Of a DNA stretch of 64,000 nt, positions 25,101 to 33,410 are shown piece by piece. The notes under the pieces were generated by a model. That model saw nothing but the letters and a program-made list of their open reading frames with translations. It made no database searches and was not told the origin of the DNA. Source of the DNA: UBA6168 sp041392505. GTDB taxonomy: Bacteria > Bacteroidota > Bacteroidia > Chitinophagales > Saprospiraceae. The stretch's first letter is position 1. Each line of letters begins with the position of its first letter. Location of the stretch: positions 75,414 through 139,413 of the forward strand of contig JAWKLX010000022.1 of the NCBI GenBank assembly GCA_041392505.1, read 5' to 3'. The position numbers were made by a program, and so were the translations under genes.

Positions 25101-26840
25101 ATCGGTGCAGGCAATTCTTAATAAAAACAAAATTCGTTTTAGTATTTTAAAATCATTTGCAATGATTTCTTTTTCGAAAAACTTAAAGAATACCTCTGAA
25201 TAATCTGATAACAAAACAGAAACTAAAATTTCATCTTTCCAAAATTGTGTAACCTCAACATTTCTTAATGCTTCCTGAATAAATTCTTCTATTTCTTTAG
25301 GATTTTCTGACAAGTGGTCGGACAACCACAATCTAAATGCTCTACGTATAGGTAATGATTTTCCTAAATCATCAAAAAACTTTTCTGTGTCTAAATAATT
25401 AGAAAAACAACGGGAAACTATTTTATCCAACGTCCATTCTTCATAAATGTCGTGAGTAATAAAATATCCGTTATGACTGTCATTATATCCAAGTATCTCG
25501 TCTTGTTTTAAATAAAACAAAGCTGATTGTGGCAAACCATCTCCGTTGATATAAAACCGACCTGTTTTATACCTCTGAATAGCAATATTAATAATGCATT
25601 TTTCTCTTTCAAGATGTAAGTTGTCCTTCTGAACGGTATTTAGTATTCGCTTTTTCCAAAGCAAGTCGACAAATCCTTTATAGTTTCCTTGATTGTCAAT
25701 GTTTGAATATTGTTGAACATACTCTCTTAGATAAAACAAGTTCCTAAGCCGTTCTAAAAATTTTTGATTGACGGGAAGAGAGAATTTAAATTCTTCTGCT
25801 ATTGATTTTAATTCATCAGCACCAATCAAAGAAACATCATTAATTTCAAATGGCAACTGATAATTCTCTTTAATATGAAAAGTTAAATCATTAAGGTAAG
25901 CGTAGCGTGTAGTAAAGATGATATTCCAACCATTTTCTTTTAATTTTTGTATTAGGATAGCAAGAATGTCATTATTAGTAATCTCTGCTAATTTTTCTGC
26001 TGAATCAACTACAAAAATTTTAGTAGATTCATCTTTAAAAGCATTGAGAAATTGTAAAAATGTGAATTTGTGGTAAAAGTGGAATATGTCATTAATGTGA
26101 TTTACATTAAGCTCGTTTGCTTTAAAAACACAAATTGGTATCTTCCTAAGATAAGAGTTATAAAATTCCTTGAAAATTGCAGTCTTACCACATCCACCTT
26201 CGCCTGAAATAATTATGTTTTTTTTCTTTTGAGCAGCATTTGCTATTGTTGCAACAACAGAACTTCGGTCAATTTTAATTCGTTTGTCTCCAATTGAAAT
26301 TTCTGTCTGAATTGCTTGTAAAATATTTTCGTTGTGTTTAGAAACTTCATCAAGCAAATCTCCTTCGTTTGGCTCAAGGCTGAAAAAAATGTCATTGATG
26401 TATTTATTTTCAGGCAAAGACAATTGTAATTCAAAATGACTTGGAACTCGCCATTGGATGTTTATTCCTTCGTTCTTAGCTGCTTTCTCAATGTCTAATT
26501 GGTATTGAGGTTTCTTATTGCTTTTAATGGTGCTTTCCGAAAGTTCTTGATTGATGTAGAAAAGTAATTCGTCTAATTCCTTGTTTTTAGATTTGGCTTT
26601 TTTGATTGAATCAATAATGTCGCCTTTGTTGTCAGCAATAGAGGTCGTGTAATATTTGGATTGAAAACCATAGAGTTTCCCGTCTTTTTCAATTGGTTCT
26701 GTCTCAATTCCTGTTTGATTTTTGTAACGAAAGAGTCCAATTCTATTATTGAATTCTGCACAGAACAACAAATATGACATTTGTTCAAATGCCCACGTTT
26801 CTTGTTTGTCGTATGTTAAACTAAAAATTTTCCAATTCAT
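22152..26840 (-). CDS. candidate anti-phage protein: nuclease-like N-terminus plus STAND-type ATPase (Avs-like architecture)
   Basis: 1562 residues, very AT-rich. Residues 1-150 resemble a PD-(D/E)xK-type endonuclease domain of the Mrr/Cap4 sort: helix WAFEQMSYLLFCAEF, then GIETEPIE with E46 as candidate acidic ligand, and FQSKYY with Q60-x-K62. Residues about 190-480 hold a P-loop NTPase: Walker A GEGGCGKT (213-220), Walker B KIFVVDSAEKL (D279), and a sensor-like strand NIIFTTRYAYL. The remaining 1000 residues are helical and repeat-like, without obvious enzymatic motifs, as expected for a target-sensing arm. Nuclease, STAND ATPase and long helical C-terminus is the plan of several AVAST (Avs) anti-phage proteins, which recognise phage proteins and then cut DNA. 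The family assignment is inferred from architecture, not from a search. It is monocistronic within inverted GTTGGC motifs, and probably horizontally acquired. Confidence 0.7.
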   Translation of the reverse strand: MNWKIFSLTYDKQETWAFEQMSYLLFCAEFNNRIGLFRYKNQTGIETEPIEKDGKLYGFQSKYYTTSIADNKGDIIDSIKKAKSKNKELDELLFYINQELSESTIKSNKKPQYQLDIEKAAKNEGINIQWRVPSHFELQLSLPENKYINDIFFSLEPNEGDLLDEVSKHNENILQAIQTEISIGDKRIKIDRSSVVATIANAAQKKKNIIISGEGGCGKTAIFKEFYNSYLRKIPICVFKANELNVNHINDIFHFYHKFTFLQFLNAFKDESTKIFVVDSAEKLAEITNNDILAILIQKLKENGWNIIFTTRYAYLNDLTFHIKENYQLPFEINDVSLIGADELKSIAEEFKFSLPVNQKFLERLRNLFYLREYVQQYSNIDNQGNYKGFVDLLWKKRILNTVQKDNLHLEREKCIINIAIQRYKTGRFYINGDGLPQSALFYLKQDEILGYNDSHNGYFITHDIYEEWTLDKIVSRCFSNYLDTEKFFDDLGKSLPIRRAFRLWLSDHLSENPKEIEEFIQEALRNVEVTQFWKDEILVSVLLSDYSEVFFKFFEKEIIANDFKILKRILFLLRIACTDISAIQKTEIIIPKGKGWEEVISLIHKYKSDFFENNLKLVLPVLTDWCEFNKKGKTTRYSGLLALSLIEKTETQKDFYIHDKAEENILKVVFNSAHELQEELTQIFDNVLANKWTGHRDPYNGLCSKILQKPYLAVELIKILPLSVIQLCDLFWKKQPKKQERFGYDRDSMESRYGLMDEYKFDYHPSSANQTPVKWLLQSSFYETLNFITEFTNKAVESYSKSDYGQEDVVKITLHVNKTEVTQYLSGAIWDMYRGNGSPVVPNVLQSIHMALEKTLLELAQIGKPEIVQEILLKILIQSKSASLTSVVCSIVLAHPDKFYEVASILFKTIELFHFDTFRCTNEFQAKSLYSIGYGMDKVRDILYTDERLKTCEDKHRNSNLESLFLNYQLFGVKGFTEEQNTEFIEKLYKIIDQHKSNASTSKSYGILLARMNRRNLIPKVSQHDDNHLRIEFSPKELSDELKKESEEAHSQYQDFFKYTPLRVWADFLIGARNQTKTKKQEEYDSNPLLALAETKQLVEELQSGRNMGIMDYSIPGFSCSKLMIEYKDNLSREDKDFCKEIIHTSISNLFTDDYDSQISDGVEASVHAIPSLIKEYPDEIENYVTMMVLTLFDETSLGAYKRICDYVIESIYNSKLWEQNPKVAQSILFGYIKFKPIYKNIIAQKRKEIHWGRIPKSSILEELENKNADFNFENISFDINDITSLDIHDLEIVLQLIPSNTKDITHLDIYAKSLPLLASELLKDKRSYEHDSGDASNIYLLRRNIFKKFSYFILEREKSEIDVFLKPFIDSFSSTEESAALIEEIVSAEDYLNKYEQFWYVWNSLYPKIKELCVNPRSYHLKEIIINYLLAWRWWREGVEAWRSLKSENLSLYTDASKEIGNIPAVLYSIVKVLDSIGSNFKNEGIDWIHIIVSSNRSLNLNDLESNTLYYLEKFLRKFIFINRQKIKEEIRLRNKIIPILDFMIERGSIHGYLLRESIL

Positions 26841-26894
26841 TTTATGACATTAGTTCTATTGTTGATGTTCTGGGTCTTTATATCTTCTGTTACT

Positions 26895-26941
26895 TGCTGC
26901 CAACGTCCCGCATAGCTGACGTAGCGGGCTTTTGCCCGCTA
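26895..26941. repeat. inverted motif and hairpin upstream of the STAND gene
   Basis: TGCTGCCAAC at 26895-26904 is the inverse of GTTGGCAGCA at 22119-22128, so the pair brackets the 1562-residue gene. It is followed by a perfect hairpin TAGCGGGC/GCCCGCTA (26922-26929 with 26934-26941, loop TTTT). The hairpin is much richer in G+C than its surroundings and has no T tract on either side. Confidence 0.45.
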
Positions 26942-26961
26942 TGGACAGGTATGCTTTGAGC

Positions 26962-27084
26962 CTGTTGATAAACTCTTCCTATATTGTCAATAAATTTATT
27001 TTAAAATTTGTAAGGATCATTAAGTCAATTGTTTTTAGTTGATTGATTTAAATAAATCGTTCCCAAATTCGAGTTTATCAACAG
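26962..27084. mobile_element. 123-bp inverted-repeat element (MITE-like)
   Basis: Perfect 14-bp ends CTGTTGATAAACTC (26962-26975) and GAGTTTATCAACAG (27071-27084) enclose an AT-rich, non-coding interior with a further small inverted repeat (TCAATTGTTTTTAGTTGATTGA). It lies in the 266-base gap between the two island genes and may be a passive element or a remnant. Confidence 0.4.
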
Positions 27085-27092
27085 CCACTATT

Positions 27093-28112
27093 GTTATAGC
27101 CAGCTTTCATTCTTTAATTTCTAATTTTAATATTTTACTTCTATCAAATTCACTTTGACTGACTGTCCCTTCTCCATTTGACAACTTTACTTTTGTTGTT
27201 TTATTAGCATCCGTTATTAAATATAAATCATATTCATCTTTATGGTTTATTATTTTTTCAAGCAAATCTGATTCTTTCATGAAAAAATTATAATCCTTTT
27301 TATTTACATGGTAATATTCTAAATCGAAAGTTAATGCCTTATGGTTATCAGCTGTCAACTTGATAAATGATTCATATCCAAATCCAGCTTTATACTTGAC
27401 ATTTACTGGTAAAGAATCATTGTCGTATCCTTCAAATTCACTTTCAATTAATGAATTTCTGAAACAAGTCAATTCATATATTTGAGAGTAGTTTTTCGGT
27501 TGTATTTTATTTATCTTGTATACAATTTGGTCGTATTTTTCATCCCCATAAAAGTTCCTTTTTGCCTCTAATGGAGTTTCGCTTTTTTTGAAATATTTTT
27601 CTGCGTCTATTGCTATATTTCCATTTATATTAGGATACTGATATGTTAGAATACAATCTTCTAAATTTTTTAATCCTTTATTGAAAACTGTAAATGGAAA
27701 ACTTAGAAATAATAGGTTGCTATCATTTGGACTATCCAATTCATTAACCACATAAATAATAGATTTCTTATTTTTGTTTAAGGCATAATTCCCCAACTTT
27801 AATTCTAATTCACCTTTGTCTAAGCTACCTGATTTCATTGCCAATTCAGTCCGATTCCAATTAGTTGTGACAGTTGCATAAATGGCAATTGCCGATAAAA
27901 TTAAAGGCAGCCAAGTTAAAATCATACTTTTACCTTCCTTTAATTTTAGTTTGGTAATTAGCCTTTTATTCTCTTTTTCAACTTTGCCTAAACGACTTTC
28001 CATTCCATTTAATGCAGTAACAAATTGGTCGATTACATCTTTTCCAATTTCAGAATTTTGTCCTTCTTCTTTATTTTGTTCTTCTTTCATTTTTTTTATA
28101 GTTGGCTATAAC
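27093..28112. repeat. inverted 12-bp motifs bracketing the membrane-protein gene
   Basis: GTTATAGCCAGC at 27093-27104 and GTTGGCTATAAC at 28101-28112 are inverse copies with one mismatch. They sit within 12 bases of the two ends of the 27107-28090 gene. Just outside the right copy is a perfect 16-base palindrome CACGCAATATTGCGTG (28122-28137). Confidence 0.5.
27107..28090 (-). CDS. AT-rich membrane protein of unknown function
   Basis: 327 residues. The N-terminus is acidic and then forms a coiled coil of about 30 residues (NGMESRLGKVEKENKRLITKLKLK), followed by one transmembrane helix near residues 56-75 (MILTWLPLILSAIAIYATV). The remaining 250 residues are a soluble, mixed alpha/beta domain with no family recognised (VNELDSPNDSNLLFLSFPFTVFNKG, VKYKAGFGYESFIKL). 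Topology suggests one domain on each side of the inner membrane. It is transcribed in the same direction as the STAND gene and lies 266 bases upstream of it; inverted GTTATAGCC motifs bracket it. Whether the two work together is unknown; the large spacing argues against translational coupling. Confidence 0.65.
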   Translation of the reverse strand: MKEEQNKEEGQNSEIGKDVIDQFVTALNGMESRLGKVEKENKRLITKLKLKEGKSMILTWLPLILSAIAIYATVTTNWNRTELAMKSGSLDKGELELKLGNYALNKNKKSIIYVVNELDSPNDSNLLFLSFPFTVFNKGLKNLEDCILTYQYPNINGNIAIDAEKYFKKSETPLEAKRNFYGDEKYDQIVYKINKIQPKNYSQIYELTCFRNSLIESEFEGYDNDSLPVNVKYKAGFGYESFIKLTADNHKALTFDLEYYHVNKKDYNFFMKESDLLEKIINHKDEYDLYLITDANKTTKVKLSNGEGTVSQSEFDRSKILKLEIKE

Positions 28113-28387
28113 TACAGTATTCACGCAATATTGCGTGTATTTCGCTTATGTGTTATTTCACATTTAATGTATCCAATGTATAAAGAAAAAGAAAAACAAT
28201 AATTTAGGTATTGAAATTTACTCTATACAAAATACATTAACAGTGAAGCCAAAAAATATAAATAGTGGTGTTTTCCCGTAGTGGATGAAAGTATAATAAA
28301 TGTTATCTCTAAAACACTGGCTAAAAGTAGAACAGCCTCCTTGTAAAGCCAAACAAAGTCCAATAAAAGTAGAGGAGGCAGCAAAAA

Positions 28388-28531
28388 AAAATGCCAGCCC
28401 AACGGCCAGCATTTTTTTTAGGTTTGTTATTTCGATTGTCGGAGGCAGATCGTGCTATGAAGCAAGTTCGAATTTCGCTGCGCTCAGACTGCCATCCCGA
28501 AGCAAGTTCGGGACTTCGCTGCGCTCAGACT
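28388..28531. repeat. terminator-like hairpin and direct repeat downstream of secA
   Basis: At 28388-28423 an imperfect hairpin (AAATGCCAGCC against GGCCAGCATTT) is flanked by A and T runs on both sides and could end transcription in either direction. At 28461-28490 and 28501-28531 is a direct repeat: AGCAAGTTCG, 4-5 variable bases, then TTCGCTGCGCTCAGACT, the second copy overlapping the secA stop codon. The rest of 28138-28529 shows no gene. Confidence 0.55.
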
Positions 28532-31500
28532 ACTTCCCGTGACACTGCTTATACTTCTTCCCGCTTCCGCAAGGACAAGGATCATTGCGGCCCACCTTTT
28601 TTTCTGTATTCCGGACTGTTTCAGGGCGGGCAGGTTGGGAAACGCCTTCGGCGGCGGCACGTGCCCGGACGGCTTCGGCGTCGGTCGGGGCAGAGGCACC
28701 GGGACGGCTCATGCGCATTTTGCTGAGGTCCACTTTTTTCTGCTCTCGGGCCTGTTGTACCTGTTGGTTTTCGGGCATGGCCAGCATGCCTTTGGCCAGG
28801 TAGGAGGAGGTCTCTTCGTTGGTCTCGTAAATGAGGTCTTCGAAGAGTTTGTAGGCCTCCATTTTATATTTCACGAGTGGGTCTTTCTGCTCAAAAGAGG
28901 CTGATTGGACAGACTCTTTGGTTTCGTCCATGGAGCGCAGGTGCTCTTTCCATTTGGAATCGATGATCGCCAAAGTCACCGCTTTTTCGATGTCCCGCAT
29001 GATGGTTTTGCCGTTGGACTTGACCGATTCTTCCAGATCGGCAGAGATCGGCAGCATGCGGCTGCGGCCATCGGTGAACGGGATGGCGATGCGCTTGTAC
29101 CGTTGTCCCTCGTTTTCGTAGATACGTTTGATGGTTGGGAGAAGGAGGTGGATGATGCCTTCTTCTTTTTTGCGGTAAAACTCATCGAACTGCTGCTGGT
29201 AGCGGTCGGACAGCTCATCGACGCTGTATTTTTTGAAATCGTCGATACTTATTTTTGGATCAATGCCCAGTACGCTGAGCGAGTCGCTGCGGAAACCTTC
29301 GTAGTCATCGTTCATTTTGTGGTGCGAAACAATGCTGTCGGTCATGGAGTGGAACATATTGTCGAGATCCACCTGCAAGCGCTCCCCGCTGAGGGCGTTG
29401 TACCGTTTTTTATAAATGGCTTCCCGCTGGATGTTCATCACATCGTCGTATTCCAGCAAACGCTTCCGAATACCGAAGTTGTTTTCTTCCACTTTTTTCT
29501 GCGCCCGCTCGATACTCTTGGTTACCATGCTGTGCTGGATCACGTCGCCTTCTTGGTGGCCCATGCGGTCCATCAGGCCAGCGATGCGTTCGCTTTGGAA
29601 GAGGCGCATCAATTTGTCGTCAAGGGAAACGTAGAACTGCGAAGAACCCGGATCACCTTGCCGTCCGGCACGTCCCCGGAGCTGGCGGTCAACCCGTCGG
29701 CTGTCGTGGCGTTCGGTACCGACAATGGCCAATCCACCGACCAATAACCTTTTGCTGTCCTGCTTGGAGAGGTCGTCCTGCTTGACGAGGTTGTACATTT
29801 CTGGCCGCAGCTGGAAAGCGGGGAAGAGTTCGTGGCTTTCGTCCAGCGTTATTTCCTTGCCCGTACCGCCTTGTTTGATGGTATAAAAATAACCGCCCTT
29901 GGCGCTGGAATCTTTTTTCACATCGATCACCTCAAAGATACAGGCGGGGGCCAATTTGATATCCGTACCCCGTCCCGCCATGTTGGTGGCGATGGTCACG
30001 TTACCATGCCCGTTGGCGTCCTGGTGTCCGGCACGAGCCACGATGGAGGCTTCCCGCTGGTGCTGCTTGGCGTTCAAAACTTCGTGGTTGACGCCCCGCA
30101 TGCTCAGGTAGCGGCCCAATTTTTCCGAAATATCAACGGAAGTGGTACCGACCAAAACTGGCCGTCCGGCCCGGCTAAGGAGGGTGATCCGATCGACCAC
30201 GGCGTTGAATTTTTCCCGCTCCGTTTTATAAACTTCGTCATCGCCATCATCCCGAATGATCGGCATGTTGGTGGGGATGACTGACACGTCGAGTTTGTAG
30301 ATGTCCCAAAGTTCTTTGGCTTCGGTTTCGGCCGTACCCGTCATACCAGCCAATTTGTGGTACATCCTGAAATAGTTCTGCAAAGTGACGGTGGCATAAG
30401 TTTGCGTAGCCTCACCCACCTTGACGTTTTCTTTCGATTCCAAGGCCTGGTGCAAACCATCAGAATAGCGACGGCCTTCCATCATCCGGCCCGTTTGCTC
30501 ATCGACGATTTTGACCTCGCCGTTCATCACGATGTACTCTTCGTTTTTCTCAAACAAGGTGTAAGCCTTGAGCAATTGCGACATGGCGTGGAGGCGTCGG
30601 GATTTTACCGCAAAGTCTTGGGAGAGTTTGATTTTTTCTTCCTGTTTTTGCTCCTCCGTCAATTCATCGTCGTTGTCAATTTCCACCATGCGGTCAGCGA
30701 GGCTCGGCATGATGAAGAAATTGGGGTCGCCTTTGCCTTGGGCCAGCCATTCTGCCCCGTTGTCGGTTAGCTCTACTTGTCGGTTTTTTTCATCGATGGT
30801 AAACAGGAGCGGCGCATCTACCAAGTGCATGTTTTTGGAATTCTCCTGCATATAATGGTTTTCCGTTTTTTGCAGGATGACCTTTACACCTTCTTGGTTG
30901 AGAAATTTGATGAGGGGGCGGTTCTTCGGCAGCGAGCGGTGTGCCCGCAACAAGGCCATTCCTCCTTCTCCCTCTTCCACGCCGTCATCGCCTTCTTCAA
31001 TCAATTTTTTAGCCTCTGTCAAATATTTACTGGACATTTTCTGCTGGGCAGCCAACAGCTTTTCAACGTCAGGTTTCAATTCTTTGTATTCCTCCTCTTC
31101 ACCGCTTTCGCTCACTGGCCCAGAGATGATGAGCGGTGTCCGGGCGTCGTCGATCAAAACTGAATCCACCTCATCGATCATCGTATAGTGGTGTTTGCCC
31201 TGCACCATTTCGTCGAGCGATCGCACCATGTTGTCACGCAGGTAGTCGAAACCAAATTCGTTGTTGGTGCCATAGGTGATGTCGCACTGATAGGCTTTGC
31301 GACGGGCTTCTGAGTGGGGGCGATGGCGGTCGATACAATCGATGGTGAGGAACAAAAACTCCATCACGGGGCCGATCCATTCGCAGTCCCGTCGGGCGAG
31401 GTAGTCGTTCACCGTTACGACGTGGACCCCTTGTCCCGATAGGCCGTTCAGATAAGCGGGTAGGGTAGCGACGAGCGTTTTCCCTTCCCCGGTTGCCATC

Positions 31501-32069
31501 TCTGCGATCTGTCCTTCGTGCAATACCGAACCACCGATCAGCTGCACATCGTAGTGCACCATGTTCCAGGTGATCTGGGCACCGGCGGCATCCCAGCTAT
31601 TTTTCCAAAGGGCTTTATCGCCCTCGATGGAGACATAATCTTTTTTCTGGTTGGCGGCCAGTTCCCGGTCGTGGTCGGTGGCGGTCACTTTCAGGATAGG
31701 GTTTTCGCTGAAGCGGCGGGCGGTTTCTTTGACCACGGCAAATGCTTCCGGGAGCAGCTCTTTCAATACTTCTTCCAAGTGCTTGTCGCGTTCCTTTTGC
31801 AGTTCATCCAACTCTTTGAACAGCTCCTCTTTTTGGTGGATGTCCTCCTGTTCGTTCGCTTCCTTGCGGGTGGATTTGATGTCTTCATCAATGCCAGCGA
31901 GGTGGTCAGCGATCCGTTGCCTGAATTCGAGCGTTTTGTTCCGCAGTTGGTCGAGGCTTAGGTCATGAAGTTTTTCATATTCCTCATTCACTGCATCCAC
32001 AATGGGGCTGTACTTATCGAAGTCCCTTTCACTTTTGTTCTTAAACAGTTTTTTGAAAATACCGAGCAT
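28530..32069 (-). CDS. secA: preprotein translocase ATPase SecA
   Basis: 1179 residues, longer than the roughly 900 of the E. coli protein. SecA drives secretory proteins through SecYEG by ATP hydrolysis at the inner membrane. Visible motifs: Walker A region MATGEGKTLVATLPAYLNGL, DEVDSVLIDDARTPLIISG (Walker B), GRGTDI of the second helicase lobe (TNMAGRGTDI), and QLRGRAGRQGDPGSSQFY. The C-terminus carries the SecB/zinc-binding motif CPCGSGKKYKQCHGK. Extra length comes from an N-terminal helical insertion (residues about 50-115, rich in K and E) and from a loop near residue 355 (IEEGDDGVEEGEGG), both common in Bacteroidota SecA. Start MLGIFKKLFKNKSERDF is natural. Singly transcribed. Confidence 0.98.
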   Translation of the reverse strand: MLGIFKKLFKNKSERDFDKYSPIVDAVNEEYEKLHDLSLDQLRNKTLEFRQRIADHLAGIDEDIKSTRKEANEQEDIHQKEELFKELDELQKERDKHLEEVLKELLPEAFAVVKETARRFSENPILKVTATDHDRELAANQKKDYVSIEGDKALWKNSWDAAGAQITWNMVHYDVQLIGGSVLHEGQIAEMATGEGKTLVATLPAYLNGLSGQGVHVVTVNDYLARRDCEWIGPVMEFLFLTIDCIDRHRPHSEARRKAYQCDITYGTNNEFGFDYLRDNMVRSLDEMVQGKHHYTMIDEVDSVLIDDARTPLIISGPVSESGEEEEYKELKPDVEKLLAAQQKMSSKYLTEAKKLIEEGDDGVEEGEGGMALLRAHRSLPKNRPLIKFLNQEGVKVILQKTENHYMQENSKNMHLVDAPLLFTIDEKNRQVELTDNGAEWLAQGKGDPNFFIMPSLADRMVEIDNDDELTEEQKQEEKIKLSQDFAVKSRRLHAMSQLLKAYTLFEKNEEYIVMNGEVKIVDEQTGRMMEGRRYSDGLHQALESKENVKVGEATQTYATVTLQNYFRMYHKLAGMTGTAETEAKELWDIYKLDVSVIPTNMPIIRDDGDDEVYKTEREKFNAVVDRITLLSRAGRPVLVGTTSVDISEKLGRYLSMRGVNHEVLNAKQHQREASIVARAGHQDANGHGNVTIATNMAGRGTDIKLAPACIFEVIDVKKDSSAKGGYFYTIKQGGTGKEITLDESHELFPAFQLRPEMYNLVKQDDLSKQDSKRLLVGGLAIVGTERHDSRRVDRQLRGRAGRQGDPGSSQFYVSLDDKLMRLFQSERIAGLMDRMGHQEGDVIQHSMVTKSIERAQKKVEENNFGIRKRLLEYDDVMNIQREAIYKKRYNALSGERLQVDLDNMFHSMTDSIVSHHKMNDDYEGFRSDSLSVLGIDPKISIDDFKKYSVDELSDRYQQQFDEFYRKKEEGIIHLLLPTIKRIYENEGQRYKRIAIPFTDGRSRMLPISADLEESVKSNGKTIMRDIEKAVTLAIIDSKWKEHLRSMDETKESVQSASFEQKDPLVKYKMEAYKLFEDLIYETNEETSSYLAKGMLAMPENQQVQQAREQKKVDLSKMRMSRPGASAPTDAEAVRARAAAEGVSQPARPETVRNTEKKVGRNDPCPCGSGKKYKQCHGK

Positions 32070-32165
32070 AATATAGGTATTGAAAATTGGCTATTAGGTA
32101 TTGGATTGCTAATCGGATTTATCAGTAAAATCAAATACCTGATACCCTTTTGAAAAATTCGGGTG

Positions 32166-32173
32166 CAAATTTA
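32166..32173 (-). promoter_or_regulatory. possible Bacteroidota -7 element for secA
   Basis: On the minus strand the word TAAATTTG (TAnnTTTG) lies about 100 bases upstream of the secA ATG. A clear -33 TTTG at the right spacing was not found, so the call is tentative. Confidence 0.3.
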
Positions 32174-32504
32174 GGCAACTAGTTGATGAATGATAACGGG
32201 TAATAGGGGTTTCCCAAAGGGATGCTCTTAGCAAAGAAATGGGAATTATTTAAATGGTTGGTAGTGAATAGATTAGGCGAAAAATAAAAACAATTTTAAT
32301 CATCGTGTAACCACAGATCACCAGCGACCCAAGTTTTTAATGCCAATCATATTCCGTTCCATTGGTAGAAACGTGACGGAGTGTCAGGGAAGGGTAGGGC
32401 AAAGCGGAATTTTTGGCAGTAAAATGAGATTGCTTTTCTATGTTAGCCTCCTATTTGTCTGACTGTATTTTATTAGTTGAACGTGTGTTCTGGAAATGGG
32501 CCTC

Positions 32505-32650
32505 GCTCCAGAGGAGCGGAATCTTTGTAGAAGCTGTTTTCCGCTCCATTGGAGCGGTATTTCTTCGAGATAGCGTCCCGATGGAACGCCCACGTATTTC
32601 ACAACATCTTGCTACAAAGATAAAAGCCCTAACGGGCTTAGTAATCAGTA
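32505..32650. repeat. GGAGCGG-type palindromic repeat block
   Basis: A cluster of short palindromes: CGCTCCAGAGGAGCG (near 32504), CCGCTCCATTGGAGCGG (near 32540), GCCCTAACGGGC (near 32627), and inverse words CTTTGTAG/CTACAAAG about 90 bases apart. Similar 'CGCTCCxxxGGAGCG' blocks are frequent intergenic repeats in Bacteroidota. An 86-codon frame through it is an artefact of the repeat. The remainder of the 714-base gap 32070-32783 contains only AT-rich DNA and a terminator. Confidence 0.55.
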
Positions 32651-32720
32651 GTTTAAATCCAAAACTCACGTTAGTTGAAAAGGCGACAGATGAAAATTAG
32701 GGTAATACCCAGAAATAAAA

Positions 32721-32756
32721 AACCCCGAATCCCAGGCTCGTCCAGGATTCGGGGTT
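32721..32756. terminator. terminator downstream of the 32784-33410 gene
   Basis: Perfect 12-bp arms 32721-32732 and 32745-32756 (AACCCCGAATCC / GGATTCGGGGTT) with a 12-base loop; A-rich flanks on the left give a U tract for minus-strand transcripts. It lies 28 bases past the stop at 32784. Confidence 0.75.
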
Positions 32757-32783
32757 AAAACGAAAGCAAAGCGCCTCCGATGG

Positions 32784-33410
32784 TTACGGTTTCGCCACTT
32801 TCGATTTATACCTCTCCTTACCTACCCGGTAATGCCCAACAGCGATGGCCTCGCCAGGGTTGCAATTCCAGGCCTCCGGCATATAGTTCCGGGTGAAATT
32901 ATAAACGGTATTGGACACAGGGTCCATGACGGAAAGGTCATTGCCCGCATTGGCATGGGCCGAATTCGGATAAATGGCCAGCGGGTCGTCGTTGTTGATT
33001 AAGGAGAGGAAGGCTGGGCATTCCTCCTGCCGTTTTTTAAACGTAAACAACAACGTCTCCTCCTCTTTCAAAAGGATGATTTCCGGGTCGTTGGAAATCA
33101 GGCCAAAAGAAATATAATCCACTTCCGGGTTTTCTTCAGGGCCACTGATGTAAGCATTTTGCAGCCATTCTCCACTGACATTGTTAAAAGCAGTGAAACT
33201 AGTGCCAACAGGGGCCAGTAGGGTCACCTGCCCAGAACCGATAATGGTATATTGGCTCAGGTCAACCCCTTCTTCCAAACGGGCAAAAACGCCCCATTGT
33301 TCTTGGGCTTCCATCCAGTGGAGCTTGAATTCGATTTGTGAAAAAGCAGAAAATGAATGCGATAGAATAGCGGCAATGGCCAGTGCTTTTAAGAGTGGGA
33401 ATCGTTTCAT
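32784..33410 (-). CDS. secreted beta-rich protein of unknown function
   Basis: 208 residues with a signal peptide (ALAIAAILSHSFSAFSQ). The mature part is beta-rich (KLHWMEAQEQWGVFARL, YTIIGSGQVTLLAPVG, ISFGLISNDPEIILLKEEETLLFTFKK) and resembles cohesin-like or secreted propeller-associated domains seen in Bacteroidota surface proteins, with one cysteine pair (ECPAFL, WNCNPG). The short basic tail is not a recognisable type IX sorting domain. It is monocistronic with its own terminator. Function unknown. Confidence 0.75.
   Translation of the reverse strand: MKRFPLLKALAIAAILSHSFSAFSQIEFKLHWMEAQEQWGVFARLEEGVDLSQYTIIGSGQVTLLAPVGTSFTAFNNVSGEWLQNAYISGPEENPEVDYISFGLISNDPEIILLKEEETLLFTFKKRQEECPAFLSLINNDDPLAIYPNSAHANAGNDLSVMDPVSNTVYNFTRNYMPEAWNCNPGEAIAVGHYRVGKERYKSKVAKP

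Noticed and set aside
28905..29747. 280-codon plus-strand frame opposite secA
   Set aside because: It lies fully antisense to SecA motifs, and its translation is low-complexity and shows no signal, domain or start context.
32440..32700. 86-codon frame in the secA upstream region
   Set aside because: It spans a GGAGCGG-type palindromic repeat block and has no protein-like composition.
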